In this document: positions 1-6,101 of the stretch, one piece after another
Layout of the letters: every line of letters begins with the position of its first letter
Position numbering within the stretch: position 1 is the stretch's first letter
Assembly: GCA_905616435.1 (NCBI GenBank)
Contig: CAJQSU010000028.1
Span: 1-8,013 of the forward strand
DNA from: an uncultured Candidatus Pelagibacter sp.
GTDB taxonomy: Bacteria; Pseudomonadota; Alphaproteobacteria; Pelagibacterales; Pelagibacteraceae
Direction: 5' to 3'
DNA: 8,013 bases
The notes under the pieces: model-generated
What the model was told of the DNA's origin: nothing
What the model saw: only the letters and a program-made list of their open reading frames with translations
The model's database searches: none
Position numbers and translations under genes: made by a program

Positions 1-2254
1 AAGATTCAATTATTGTATTTTTCGAACTAAATTTAGCTTTGTTACCAGTATTGGGATCTACAACCATTAATGTTATATCTTCAGGAACTTTAAATGGCCT
101 TGCATCTGACTTTTTTACAGCTTTTTTTACAAATTCTTCAAAAATTGGTAAAGCTGCTTTAGATCCTGTTTCAAATTTACCTAATGGTTTAGGATTATCC
201 ATACCAACGTAAACACCAATAACTAAATTTGATGTAAAGCCAATAAACCAGGCATCAGTATTCTCGTTTGTAGTGCCAGTTTTTCCAGCAAGATTTAACC
301 CAAGTTTTTTTAATTTTTTTCCTGTTCCTCTCTCCACAACTCCTTGTAAAATTGAGGTTAATTGATAAGCGGTCTGAGGTGATAAAACCTTTTCATAATT
401 ATCCTCTATTTTTGGAAATTCTTTTCCAGTGAACGAAATTTTATCACAATTTGTACATTTTCTATTTTCATTATTAATTATGGTGTTTCCTTCACCATCT
501 TGAATGCGATCAATTAATACTGGTTTAATTAATTTACCTCCATTGACAAAAGAGCAATATGCCGATGTTAAAGTTAATAATGTTGTTTCAGCTGAGCCTA
601 ATGAAATTGATAATAGTTCCTCAGGTTTTTTATAAATTTTCATTCTTTTCGTAAAATTTGCAAGTTTATCAACACCCAAGTTTTGAGCTATTCTAACTGT
701 CATCAAGTTCCTAGATTTTTCTAATCCAACACGCAATGTTGAAAGACCATAGAATTTTTTTCCATAATTTTCAGGTTTCCATTTCTTTAAATCTACACCC
801 TGATCTAAAACAAGTGGCGCATCTAAAATCAAAGAGGATGGTGTATATTGATTTTCTAATGCTAAAGCATAAACAAAAGGTTTAAACGCTGAACCTGGCT
901 GTCTTAATGCTTGAGAGGCTCTATTGAATTCACTATTTTTAAAACTAAAACCTCCACTTAATGCAAGAACTCTTCCAGTAAATGGATCCATTACTACAAT
1001 GCCACCATTAATTTTAGGAAGTTGCTGAAGAGCATAAGAATTTGAGTCAATTTTTTTCGTATAAATTACATCACCTATTTTAAATAAGTCTTTAAACTCT
1101 TTTTTGGTCCATGATATATCTTTATAATTAATTACACCTTGTAAGTTATTCTCTGTTTCAATTATTGAATTAAATTGATTAATTTTTTTTACAATTGCTA
1201 TTTGCCACTCAATAGATTTTTCTAATCTAAATTTTTTTTCTACTTCTTTATACCAATCCTTAGAATATTTAATATTTTTAATTGGTCCACGCCAACCTTT
1301 TCTTTTATCATAGGCTACCAAACCATTTCTTAAAGATTGTGTTGCAATTTTTTGTAACTCTAAGTTTATTGGCGTGTTAATGTTGTAACCTTGCTTGTAT
1401 ACTTTGTTGTAAGTTAATTTCTCTATAATATTTTTTCTTACATCCTCAATATAATATTGTGAATTTTCTAAAAAAACTTTTTTTACTTTTTTTAATTTAA
1501 TAGTTTTATTTTTTAGCTCTAGGTACTTAGTTTGATCTATAAAATTGTTTTCATACAAATTTTTTAAAACTAGATCTCTTCTAAATTTAGCTAGATTTTT
1601 ATTTCTATAAGGATTATATCTACTTGGCGCTTTAGGTAAGGCTGCTAACAACGCTGCCTCATTATAATTAAGTTCTTTGATTGATTTGTCAAAAAACTCT
1701 AAACTTGCTGCAGCAACACCATACGCTCCACTACCCAAATAAATCTGATTAAGATATAACTCTAAAATTCTTTCTTTAGATAAAGCTCGTTCAATTCTAA
1801 ATGCTAAAATTGCTTCTTTAATTTTTCTGTTAAAACTAACTTCGTTTGTTAATAGAAAATTTTTTGCTACTTGTTGAGTTATAGTGGATGCTCCTTCAAG
1901 TCTTTTAGAGGTCATTATATTTTGAACATTATTTATAATTGCTCTCATTACTCCTTTAGCATCAACACCAGGATGAGAAAAAAAGTTTTTGTCTTCTGCA
2001 GATAAGAAAGAATTGATTACATTCTTTGGAATTGCCTCATATGGTACAAAAATTCTTTTTTCTTTGGAGAAATCAGCGACTAATTCACCATTTCCAGAAT
2101 ACATTTTACTTGAAACTGGAGGCTTATAATTCTTCAAAAACCTATAGTCTGGAATACTGTTTGAAAAAGTCCATAAAACTATCAAAATTGATACTGATGT
2201 AAGCAAAAATAAACTTAAAATAACTATGAATATATTTTTAAATAAAATGTTCAT
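1..2254 (-). CDS. mrcA: Penicillin-binding protein 1A, bifunctional transglycosylase/transpeptidase (C-terminus beyond the left edge)
   Basis: This is a class A PBP that polymerises lipid II into glycan strands and cross-links the peptides at the outer face of the inner membrane. The ATG at 2254 begins an open frame of 751 residues without a stop, so the gene is partial at its 3' end. Residues about 8-30 form one N-terminal membrane anchor. The GT51 transglycosylase follows (about 48-230): EDKNFFSHPG with catalytic Glu87, EGASTITQQVAKN at 120-132, RKIKEAILAFRIE near 143-155, and ERILELYLNQIYLG. An OB-like insert lies at about 325-410, after a GWRGP motif at 320. The transpeptidase starts near 417 and has all three motifs: SAFK (Ser455 nucleophile, Lys458), SRN (514-516) and KTGT (658-661). 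A CxxC pair sits at 600/603. The frame still runs past the transpeptidase core, so probably only a short tail is missing. It is divergent from the RNase E gene. Family assignment is very secure; mrcA is preferred over other class A PBPs because of the OB insert and this neighbourhood. Confidence 0.96.
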   Translation of the reverse strand, partial: MNILFKNIFIVILSLFLLTSVSILIVLWTFSNSIPDYRFLKNYKPPVSSKMYSGNGELVADFSKEKRIFVPYEAIPKNVINSFLSAEDKNFFSHPGVDAKGVMRAIINNVQNIMTSKRLEGASTITQQVAKNFLLTNEVSFNRKIKEAILAFRIERALSKERILELYLNQIYLGSGAYGVAAASLEFFDKSIKELNYNEAALLAALPKAPSRYNPYRNKNLAKFRRDLVLKNLYENNFIDQTKYLELKNKTIKLKKVKKVFLENSQYYIEDVRKNIIEKLTYNKVYKQGYNINTPINLELQKIATQSLRNGLVAYDKRKGWRGPIKNIKYSKDWYKEVEKKFRLEKSIEWQIAIVKKINQFNSIIETENNLQGVINYKDISWTKKEFKDLFKIGDVIYTKKIDSNSYALQQLPKINGGIVVMDPFTGRVLALSGGFSFKNSEFNRASQALRQPGSAFKPFVYALALENQYTPSSLILDAPLVLDQGVDLKKWKPENYGKKFYGLSTLRVGLEKSRNLMTVRIAQNLGVDKLANFTKRMKIYKKPEELLSISLGSAETTLLTLTSAYCSFVNGGKLIKPVLIDRIQDGEGNTIINNENRKCTNCDKISFTGKEFPKIEDNYEKVLSPQTAYQLTSILQGVVERGTGKKLKKLGLNLAGKTGTTNENTDAWFIGFTSNLVIGVYVGMDNPKPLGKFETGSKAALPIFEEFVKKAVKKSDARPFKVPEDITLMVVDPNTGNKAKFSSKNTIIES

Positions 2255-2257
2255 TTT

Positions 2258-2279
2258 AATTCCATTATATAGTGGAATT
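2258..2279. repeat. 22-base imperfect palindrome in the divergent control region
   Basis: The arms AATTCCA (2258-2264) and TGGAATT (2273-2279) are exact reverse complements. The centre TTATATAG is also self-complementary except for one T/G pair (2265 with 2272). The element lies four bases upstream of the PBP1A start. It contains TATAAT on the minus strand and TATAGT (2268-2273) on the plus strand, so it could be an operator or a symmetric pair of divergent -10 boxes. A role as a transcriptional terminator is unlikely at this position. Confidence 0.5.
2264..2269 (-). promoter_or_regulatory. Candidate -10 box for the PBP1A gene (TATAAT)
   Basis: Read on the minus strand, this is a perfect TATAAT ending nine bases before the PBP1A ATG at 2254. 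No good -35 box is visible: the hexamers at 16-18 base spacing match TTGACA at only two or three positions. Transcription starting 6-8 bases after the box would begin at or just before the start codon, giving a leaderless or nearly leaderless mRNA. That would fit the absence of a Shine-Dalgarno sequence. In DNA this AT-rich a chance match is quite possible, so this is an inference. Confidence 0.4.
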
Positions 2280-2347
2280 TGTTAAAGATAAGGCACTATT
2301 AATAAACAAAATTTTTAAAACTTAATGAACCAATTAAATCAAACAAT

Positions 2348-4231
2348 ATGGAAAAAAATTTATACATTGATGCTTCGCATCCGAATGAAACTAGAGTTGT
2401 ACTTAAATCTGAAAACAATATTGAAGATTACGAATACGAAGGCTTAAAGAACAATCTCATAAAAAATAACATCTACTTAGGAAAAGTAAGTAGAATTGAA
2501 CCTTCTCTTCAAGCTGCTTTTATTGATTTTGGAAGAGACAGACATGGTTTTTTATCATTTAATGATATTCAATCTGATTATTATCAAATTCCCAAAAGTG
2601 ACCTGGAGATAATTAAACAAGAGGAAGAAAAAGCAAGAGAAGAACTTTCAAAAGAAGTTGAAGCAAAAGAAGAAAAAAATTTAGCAGAGGGAAAATTAGA
2701 AGTTGATGATCCCTTGGAAATTGAAAAAACAGAAGAAGATAAAGAAATCTCAGTTGTGAGAGAAAATATTGAAGAAAATGAATCGCTTAATAATAATGAC
2801 AATCTAGAAGAAAAAAATGATACTAACTCAAAAGATGAAAAGGATAAACAAAATCCAAGACGTTTCAAATTTAAAAGATATAAAATTCAAGAAGTTGTAA
2901 AACCAAATCAAGTAATTCTTGTTCAGGTAGTTAAGGATGAAAGAGGTCAAAAAGGAGCTGCCTTAAGTACATTCATATCGATTGCTGGTAAATATATTGT
3001 TTTAATGCCAAACACTCCTAAAGGTGGTGGTATTTCAAGGAAGATATTTAATCCTGCTGATAGAAAAAAAATTAGATCCATTCTTAATGAAATTGAAATT
3101 CCAAAAGAAATGGGATTGATAGTTAGAACAGCTGGTAGCAATAAAACTAAAAATGAAATTAACCAAGATCTTGAAACTTTACAAAATACATGGAATCTAA
3201 TCAAAGATAATGCTTTGAATTCGATATCCCCCTCTTTAATTCATCAAGAAAGTGAAATTATAAAAAGAACTTTAAGAGATATGTATGATGAAAATACAAA
3301 AAATATAATCGTAGAGGGCAATGAAGGTTATAAAAAAGCACAAAACTTTATGAAAATGATGATGCCCACACATGTCAAAAAGATTAAGAAATATAGAGGT
3401 AAAATTCCTTTGTTCATTGAAGAAAAAATTGAGCAAAAATTAAATCAAATATTTGACTCGGAAATTAAACTTAATTCAGGAGGATATTTGGTAATTAATC
3501 CAACTGAAGCTCTTGTTTCAATTGATATTAATTCTGGAAGTTCAATTAAACAAAAAAATGTTGAGAGCACTGCGCTTGATACAAATCTTGAAGCTGCTGA
3601 AGAAATAGCAAGACAGATAAAAATTAGAGATCTATCAGGCTTAATAATAATCGATTTTATCGATATGCTAAGTTATGGAAATAGAAGGATGGTTGAAAGA
3701 CGGTTAAAAGAAAAGTGCAGATCTGATAGAGCAAGAATACAAATTGGTAGGATTAGCAACTTCGGTTTACTTGAAATGTCACGACAAAGATTAAGAGAAA
3801 GTGCAGTTAAATGGAAAGTTGAACTAACCGATGAGTCTTTTGCACAAAAGCTACTAAAAACTGTTGAATTAAAATCTGTTTTAAACAAAGCAAAATTTGT
3901 CGATTTAAAAGTATGTAAAAAAATTTCTGATTTTTTGAAGGAGAATTTTATTGAAGACTTAACTTATTTTGAAAAAAAACATAAGATGACTATAGATATT
4001 ATTACCGATAATTCTCTTATTATTCCAGAATACATTATTGATATTAAAAATAAGACTAAAAAAACAATTGAGTTGATTGAGCATCATGAAAAATTAAAAA
4101 ATCTAGAGTTGCAAATTAAAGAAGATAAGATTGTTGAAAAAAAGGTTGCTAAAAAGTTTCATAAAAAACCTTTTAAAAAGAAACCTTATTTTAAAAAAAA
4201 GTTTATTAAAAAACCAGCTGCTATTAAATAA
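2348..4231 (+). CDS. rne: RNase E/G family endoribonuclease, short form lacking the zinc-link cysteines
   Basis: This is a single-strand-specific endoribonuclease for mRNA decay and rRNA/tRNA processing, 627 residues long. The start is supported by the family-typical N-terminus ([13 protein letters not shown]). The S1 RNA-binding domain occupies about 36-78 and 172-216. It is split by an acidic Lys/Glu/Asn-rich insert at about 84-169, a type of insert known from alphaproteobacterial RNase E. The 5'-monophosphate sensor pair is Arg260-Thr261 (GLIVRTAG). The catalytic domain has Asp393 and Asn395 (SIDINSGSS) and Asp436 (IIIDFIDM), matching E. coli D303, N305 and D346. It is followed by [20 protein letters not shown]. 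The CPxC zinc-link expected about 10-20 residues after MSRQR is absent. Instead of a long scaffold region the protein ends in a Lys/Phe/Pro-rich basic tail (about 598-627). The name rne rests on the S1 insert and neighbourhood; by size it resembles RNase G. Its 3' end overlaps thiG by 8 bases. Confidence 0.94.
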   Translation: MEKNLYIDASHPNETRVVLKSENNIEDYEYEGLKNNLIKNNIYLGKVSRIEPSLQAAFIDFGRDRHGFLSFNDIQSDYYQIPKSDLEIIKQEEEKAREELSKEVEAKEEKNLAEGKLEVDDPLEIEKTEEDKEISVVRENIEENESLNNNDNLEEKNDTNSKDEKDKQNPRRFKFKRYKIQEVVKPNQVILVQVVKDERGQKGAALSTFISIAGKYIVLMPNTPKGGGISRKIFNPADRKKIRSILNEIEIPKEMGLIVRTAGSNKTKNEINQDLETLQNTWNLIKDNALNSISPSLIHQESEIIKRTLRDMYDENTKNIIVEGNEGYKKAQNFMKMMMPTHVKKIKKYRGKIPLFIEEKIEQKLNQIFDSEIKLNSGGYLVINPTEALVSIDINSGSSIKQKNVESTALDTNLEAAEEIARQIKIRDLSGLIIIDFIDMLSYGNRRMVERRLKEKCRSDRARIQIGRISNFGLLEMSRQRLRESAVKWKVELTDESFAQKLLKTVELKSVLNKAKFVDLKVCKKISDFLKENFIEDLTYFEKKHKMTIDIITDNSLIIPEYIIDIKNKTKKTIELIEHHEKLKNLELQIKEDKIVEKKVAKKFHKKPFKKKPYFKKKFIKKPAAIK

Positions 4232-4991
4232 TTCCTTTTATTGGTGAAGATGGACTTCCCATTAAAGTCTTATCAATTCTTCCTGAAAGGTATGATTGTC
4301 TTCCAGCGATCACTGCATTTTTAAATGCTTGAGCCATCTCAAATGGTTTTTTAGCTTTAGCTATTGCTGTGTTGACCAAAACACCATCACATCCTAACTC
4401 CATTGCAATAGTTGCGTCCGAAGCTTGCCCTAGTCCTGCATCGATTATTAGGGGTAGTTTGGTTTGATTTCTTATTATCTTAATATTAATCTTATTTAAA
4501 ATTCCCAATCCAGATCCAATAGGAGCGGCTAACGGCATAATTGCTGAGGCCCCAACATTTTCTAATCTTTTTGCCATTAAGGGATCGTCATTACAATAGA
4601 CCATTACTTTAAAACCCTCTTTAGATAAAACTTCAGTAGATTTTAAAGTTTCAATCATATCTGGAAAAAGATTTTTTTTATCTCCTAAAACTTCAAGTTT
4701 AACTAATTTCCATCCACCAATTTCCCTTGCAAGTCTTAAGGTTCTAAGGGCATCTTCAGAAGTAAAACACCCAGCTGTATTTGGTAAATAAGTAATTTTT
4801 TTTGGGTCAATATAATCCATCAATAAAGGTTTTTTTTTATCTGATATATTCACTCTTCTAACTGCTACTGTGACTATGTCAGCACCAGAAAGTTTTATTG
4901 CTTTAGCACATTCGGCCATACTTTTATATTTTCCAGTTCCTACAATCAATCTTGAACTAAATTTTTTATTTGCAACTGTTAATTTATCCAT
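4224..4991 (-). CDS. thiG: Thiazole synthase ThiG
   Basis: ThiG condenses 1-deoxy-D-xylulose 5-phosphate, dehydroglycine and ThiS-thiocarboxylate sulfur into the thiazole phosphate of thiamin, in the cytoplasm. It has a TIM-barrel fold. Counting from the ATG at 4991 (255 residues), visible features are [12 protein letters not shown] near the N-terminus, the Schiff-base lysine Lys98 in LVKLEVLGD, the phosphate-binding PIGSGLG (157-163), [12 protein letters not shown] (182-193), and the closing [13 protein letters not shown] at 5009 would give a 261-residue version. The ATG is preferred because it matches the usual ThiG N-terminus, does not run into thiS, and has a GGAGG 11 bases upstream. The gene follows thiS with a 7-base gap, so the two form one operon. 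Neither the dehydroglycine-forming enzyme (ThiO or ThiH) nor ThiF is in this window. The stop lies inside the end of the convergent RNase E gene. Confidence 0.97.
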   Translation of the reverse strand: MDKLTVANKKFSSRLIVGTGKYKSMAECAKAIKLSGADIVTVAVRRVNISDKKKPLLMDYIDPKKITYLPNTAGCFTSEDALRTLRLAREIGGWKLVKLEVLGDKKNLFPDMIETLKSTEVLSKEGFKVMVYCNDDPLMAKRLENVGASAIMPLAAPIGSGLGILNKINIKIIRNQTKLPLIIDAGLGQASDATIAMELGCDGVLVNTAIAKAKKPFEMAQAFKNAVIAGRQSYLSGRIDKTLMGSPSSPIKGII

Positions 4992-4998
4992 CAAAAAT

Positions 4999-5217
4999 TT
5001 ATCCTCCACCTATAAAATGAACAATTTCTATAATGTCTTTGTTTTTTAATCTTATTTTTTTTAATTTTATTTTTTCAATAATTTCTTTGTTAAATTCTAT
5101 TGCCACTTTTGTAATTGGTATTTTTAGATCATTTATTAATTCATGTAAGGTTAATTTGTCAATAATAGTCTTAATTTTTCCATTCACTTTAATTTTTATT
5201 TTTTTTAATTTTTTCAT
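4999..5217 (-). CDS. thiS: Sulfur carrier protein ThiS
   Basis: ThiS is a small ubiquitin-like protein. Its C-terminal glycine is adenylated, converted to a thiocarboxylate and used by ThiG as the sulfur donor for the thiazole ring. The product is 72 residues, slightly longer than the usual 65 or so because of a Lys-rich start (MKKLKK) before the family-typical IKVNGK beta strand. The other ThiS hallmarks are a conserved middle ([10 protein letters not shown], then [10 protein letters not shown]) and an ending IVHFIGGG with the required terminal Gly-Gly. The ATG at 5217 is the only ATG available. It has no Shine-Dalgarno sequence and lies 16 bases from the divergent aroQ start, so its promoter must lie inside aroQ. 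It is co-transcribed with thiG. Confidence 0.93.
   Translation of the reverse strand: MKKLKKIKIKVNGKIKTIIDKLTLHELINDLKIPITKVAIEFNKEIIEKIKLKKIRLKNKDIIEIVHFIGGG
5003..5007 (-). promoter_or_regulatory. Ribosome binding site of thiG (GGAGG) inside the last codons of thiS
   Basis: On the minus strand GGAGG lies 11 bases before the ATG at 4991. It is formed by the codons GGT GGA GGA, which encode the ThiS glycine tail. It is the clearest Shine-Dalgarno sequence in the window and decides the thiG start in favour of 4991 over the upstream GTG at 5009, which overlaps it. Confidence 0.7.
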
Positions 5218-5219
5218 CG

Positions 5220-5227
5220 TATATAAG
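5220..5227 (+). promoter_or_regulatory. Candidate -10 region for aroQ (TATATAAG)
   Basis: TATATA (5220-5225) overlapping TATAAG (5222-5227) ends 6-8 bases before the aroQ ATG at 5234. No -35 box is recognisable: the region 17 bases upstream is a T run inside thiS. If used, transcription would begin at or within a few bases of the ATG, making aroQ nearly leaderless, in keeping with the lack of a Shine-Dalgarno sequence. AT-rich DNA makes chance matches common. Confidence 0.3.
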
Positions 5228-5233
5228 TGCTAG

Positions 5234-5680
5234 ATGAATAATAAAATAATTATTATCAATGGCCCCAATCTTAATCTATTAGGTGAAAGAGAACAATCAC
5301 AATATGGATCAGTGACATTCGATAAATTAAAAGAAAAATGTCTTAAAAAAACTACTGAGCTAAAAATTGATGCTGAATTTTTTCAATCTAATATAGAGGG
5401 TGAAATTGTAACTAAAATTCAAGAAGCTAGAAAAATTTTTGATGGAATGGTTATTAATGCTGCAGGTTTTACACACACATCAGTCGCTATTCGAGATGCG
5501 CTTGATATTTTTAAAAAACCAATAATTGAGTTACATATATCTAATATATATAAAAGAGAAGAATTTAGACATAAATCGCTAATCAGTGATATTGTTAGTG
5601 GAGGAATTTTTGGTTTAGGCCCGGAGGGTTATATTTTAGCCATAATTTCATTGGAGAAGATGATTAAAAATGAAGATTGA
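5234..5680 (+). CDS. aroQ: Type II 3-dehydroquinate dehydratase
   Basis: This enzyme dehydrates 3-dehydroquinate to 3-dehydroshikimate, the third step of the shikimate pathway. It is a small flavodoxin-like protein that usually forms dodecamers. The 148-residue length is normal for the family. Visible motifs are the N-terminal INGPNLNLLGERE (residues 8-20) with Arg19, the catalytic Tyr24 in QYGSVTF, and NAAGFTHTSVAIRDAL with Asn75 and the catalytic His81. Substrate-binding HISN follows at 101-104, then REEFRHKS with Arg112, and GLGPEGY near the C-terminus. All key residues are present. The ATG at 5234 begins directly with the conserved first beta strand. It heads the aroQ-accB-accC operon and its last 11 bases overlap accB. 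The association with accBC is common in bacteria. Confidence 0.97.
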   Translation: MNNKIIIINGPNLNLLGEREQSQYGSVTFDKLKEKCLKKTTELKIDAEFFQSNIEGEIVTKIQEARKIFDGMVINAAGFTHTSVAIRDALDIFKKPIIELHISNIYKREEFRHKSLISDIVSGGIFGLGPEGYILAIISLEKMIKNED

Positions 5681-6101
5681 TAAAAAATTAATAAAAGAAT
5701 TAAGTGAATACTTAGATGAGTTTAAACTTACTGAGATAGAATTTACTGAAAAAGATACAAAAATAAAAGTTTCGAAAAACAACTTGTCTGTAAATAATCA
5801 ATCAGCACCTGTTTTTCAAAACTCATCAGTTAAAGAAAATCATCAACTACTCGATAAAGTTAGCTTAGGAGTGGAAATTACATCTCCAATAATTGGTACA
5901 GTTTATCATTCACCTGAACCTGGTGCTAAGAAATTTGTAGAAGTTGGAAAGAAAATTAAAAAAGGTGACACAATCATGATTGTTGAAGCAATGAAAACTA
6001 TGAATCATGTGCCCTCTACGGCAGATGGGGTGGTAAAAGAAATATGCGTCGCTGATGGTCAGCCAGTAGAGTTTGGACAAACAATAATCATTTTAGACTA
6101 A
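5670..6101 (+). CDS. accB: Biotin carboxyl carrier protein of acetyl-CoA carboxylase
   Basis: AccB carries the biotin that shuttles carboxylate from AccC to the AccAD carboxyltransferase, which makes malonyl-CoA for fatty acid synthesis. The 143-residue protein has a charged N-terminal region (about 1-36). A short Asn/Ser/Gln-rich linker (about 37-65) follows. The biotinyl domain (about 68-143) includes the thumb-like SPEPGAKKFVEVG and ends at VEFGQTIIILD. The biotinylation site is Lys109 in EAMKTMNH, slightly different from the E. coli EAMKMMN. The start lies inside the end of aroQ (11-base overlap), which implies translational coupling. A weak GGAGA lies 12 bases upstream. The stop overlaps the accC start as TAATG. 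Confidence 0.97.
   Translation: MKIDKKLIKELSEYLDEFKLTEIEFTEKDTKIKVSKNNLSVNNQSAPVFQNSSVKENHQLLDKVSLGVEITSPIIGTVYHSPEPGAKKFVEVGKKIKKGDTIMIVEAMKTMNHVPSTADGVVKEICVADGQPVEFGQTIIILD

Larger units (their letters stand above)
2255..2347. promoter_or_regulatory. Divergent intergenic region between PBP1A and RNase E genes
   Basis: This is the only substantial gap between genes in the window, and promoters for both flanking genes should lie here. Besides the palindrome at 2258-2279, the rest is plain AT-rich sequence. It has weak -10-like hexamers on the plus strand, such as TATAGT at 2268 and TATTAA at 2297, neither with a convincing -35 partner. No Shine-Dalgarno sequence precedes the RNase E start. 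The RNase E leader can be at most about 90 bases, far shorter than the long structured 5' UTR used for autoregulation in E. coli. Confidence 0.6.

Noticed and set aside
2252..2266. A four-codon minicistron (Met-Glu-Leu-Lys-stop) on the minus strand whose TGA overlaps the PBP1A ATG.
   Set aside because: It is too short to separate from chance in this AT-rich sequence. It would also have to be transcribed from upstream of the palindrome, for which there is no evidence.
2584..3204. Minus-strand open frames opposite RNase E (2584-2868 and 2947-3204), the first very Ser/Phe-rich.
   Set aside because: They are complements of the Glu/Lys-rich insert and S1 region. They show no family motif and no start signal.
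3673..3888. Minus-strand open frame of 71 codons opposite the RNase E catalytic region.
   Set aside because: It lies over highly conserved RNase E coding sequence and resembles no known protein.
4180..4225. T runs downstream of thiG on the minus strand, next to CAGCTG, as a possible terminator.
   Set aside because: CAGCTG is a six-base palindrome without room for a loop and makes no stable hairpin. The T runs are just the complement of Lys codons in RNase E.
4992..5009. A GTG start for thiG at 5009.
   Set aside because: It would overlap the ThiS glycine codons and the GGAGG site. The ATG at 4991 fits the family N-terminus better.
5033..5233. A plus-strand frame of 66 codons opposite thiS that looks like a hydrophobic membrane protein and ends right before aroQ.
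   Set aside because: It is the antisense reading of the Lys/Ile-rich thiS gene: AAA and ATT/ATA codons read backwards give Phe, Asn and Tyr. ThiS on the other strand is clearly real.
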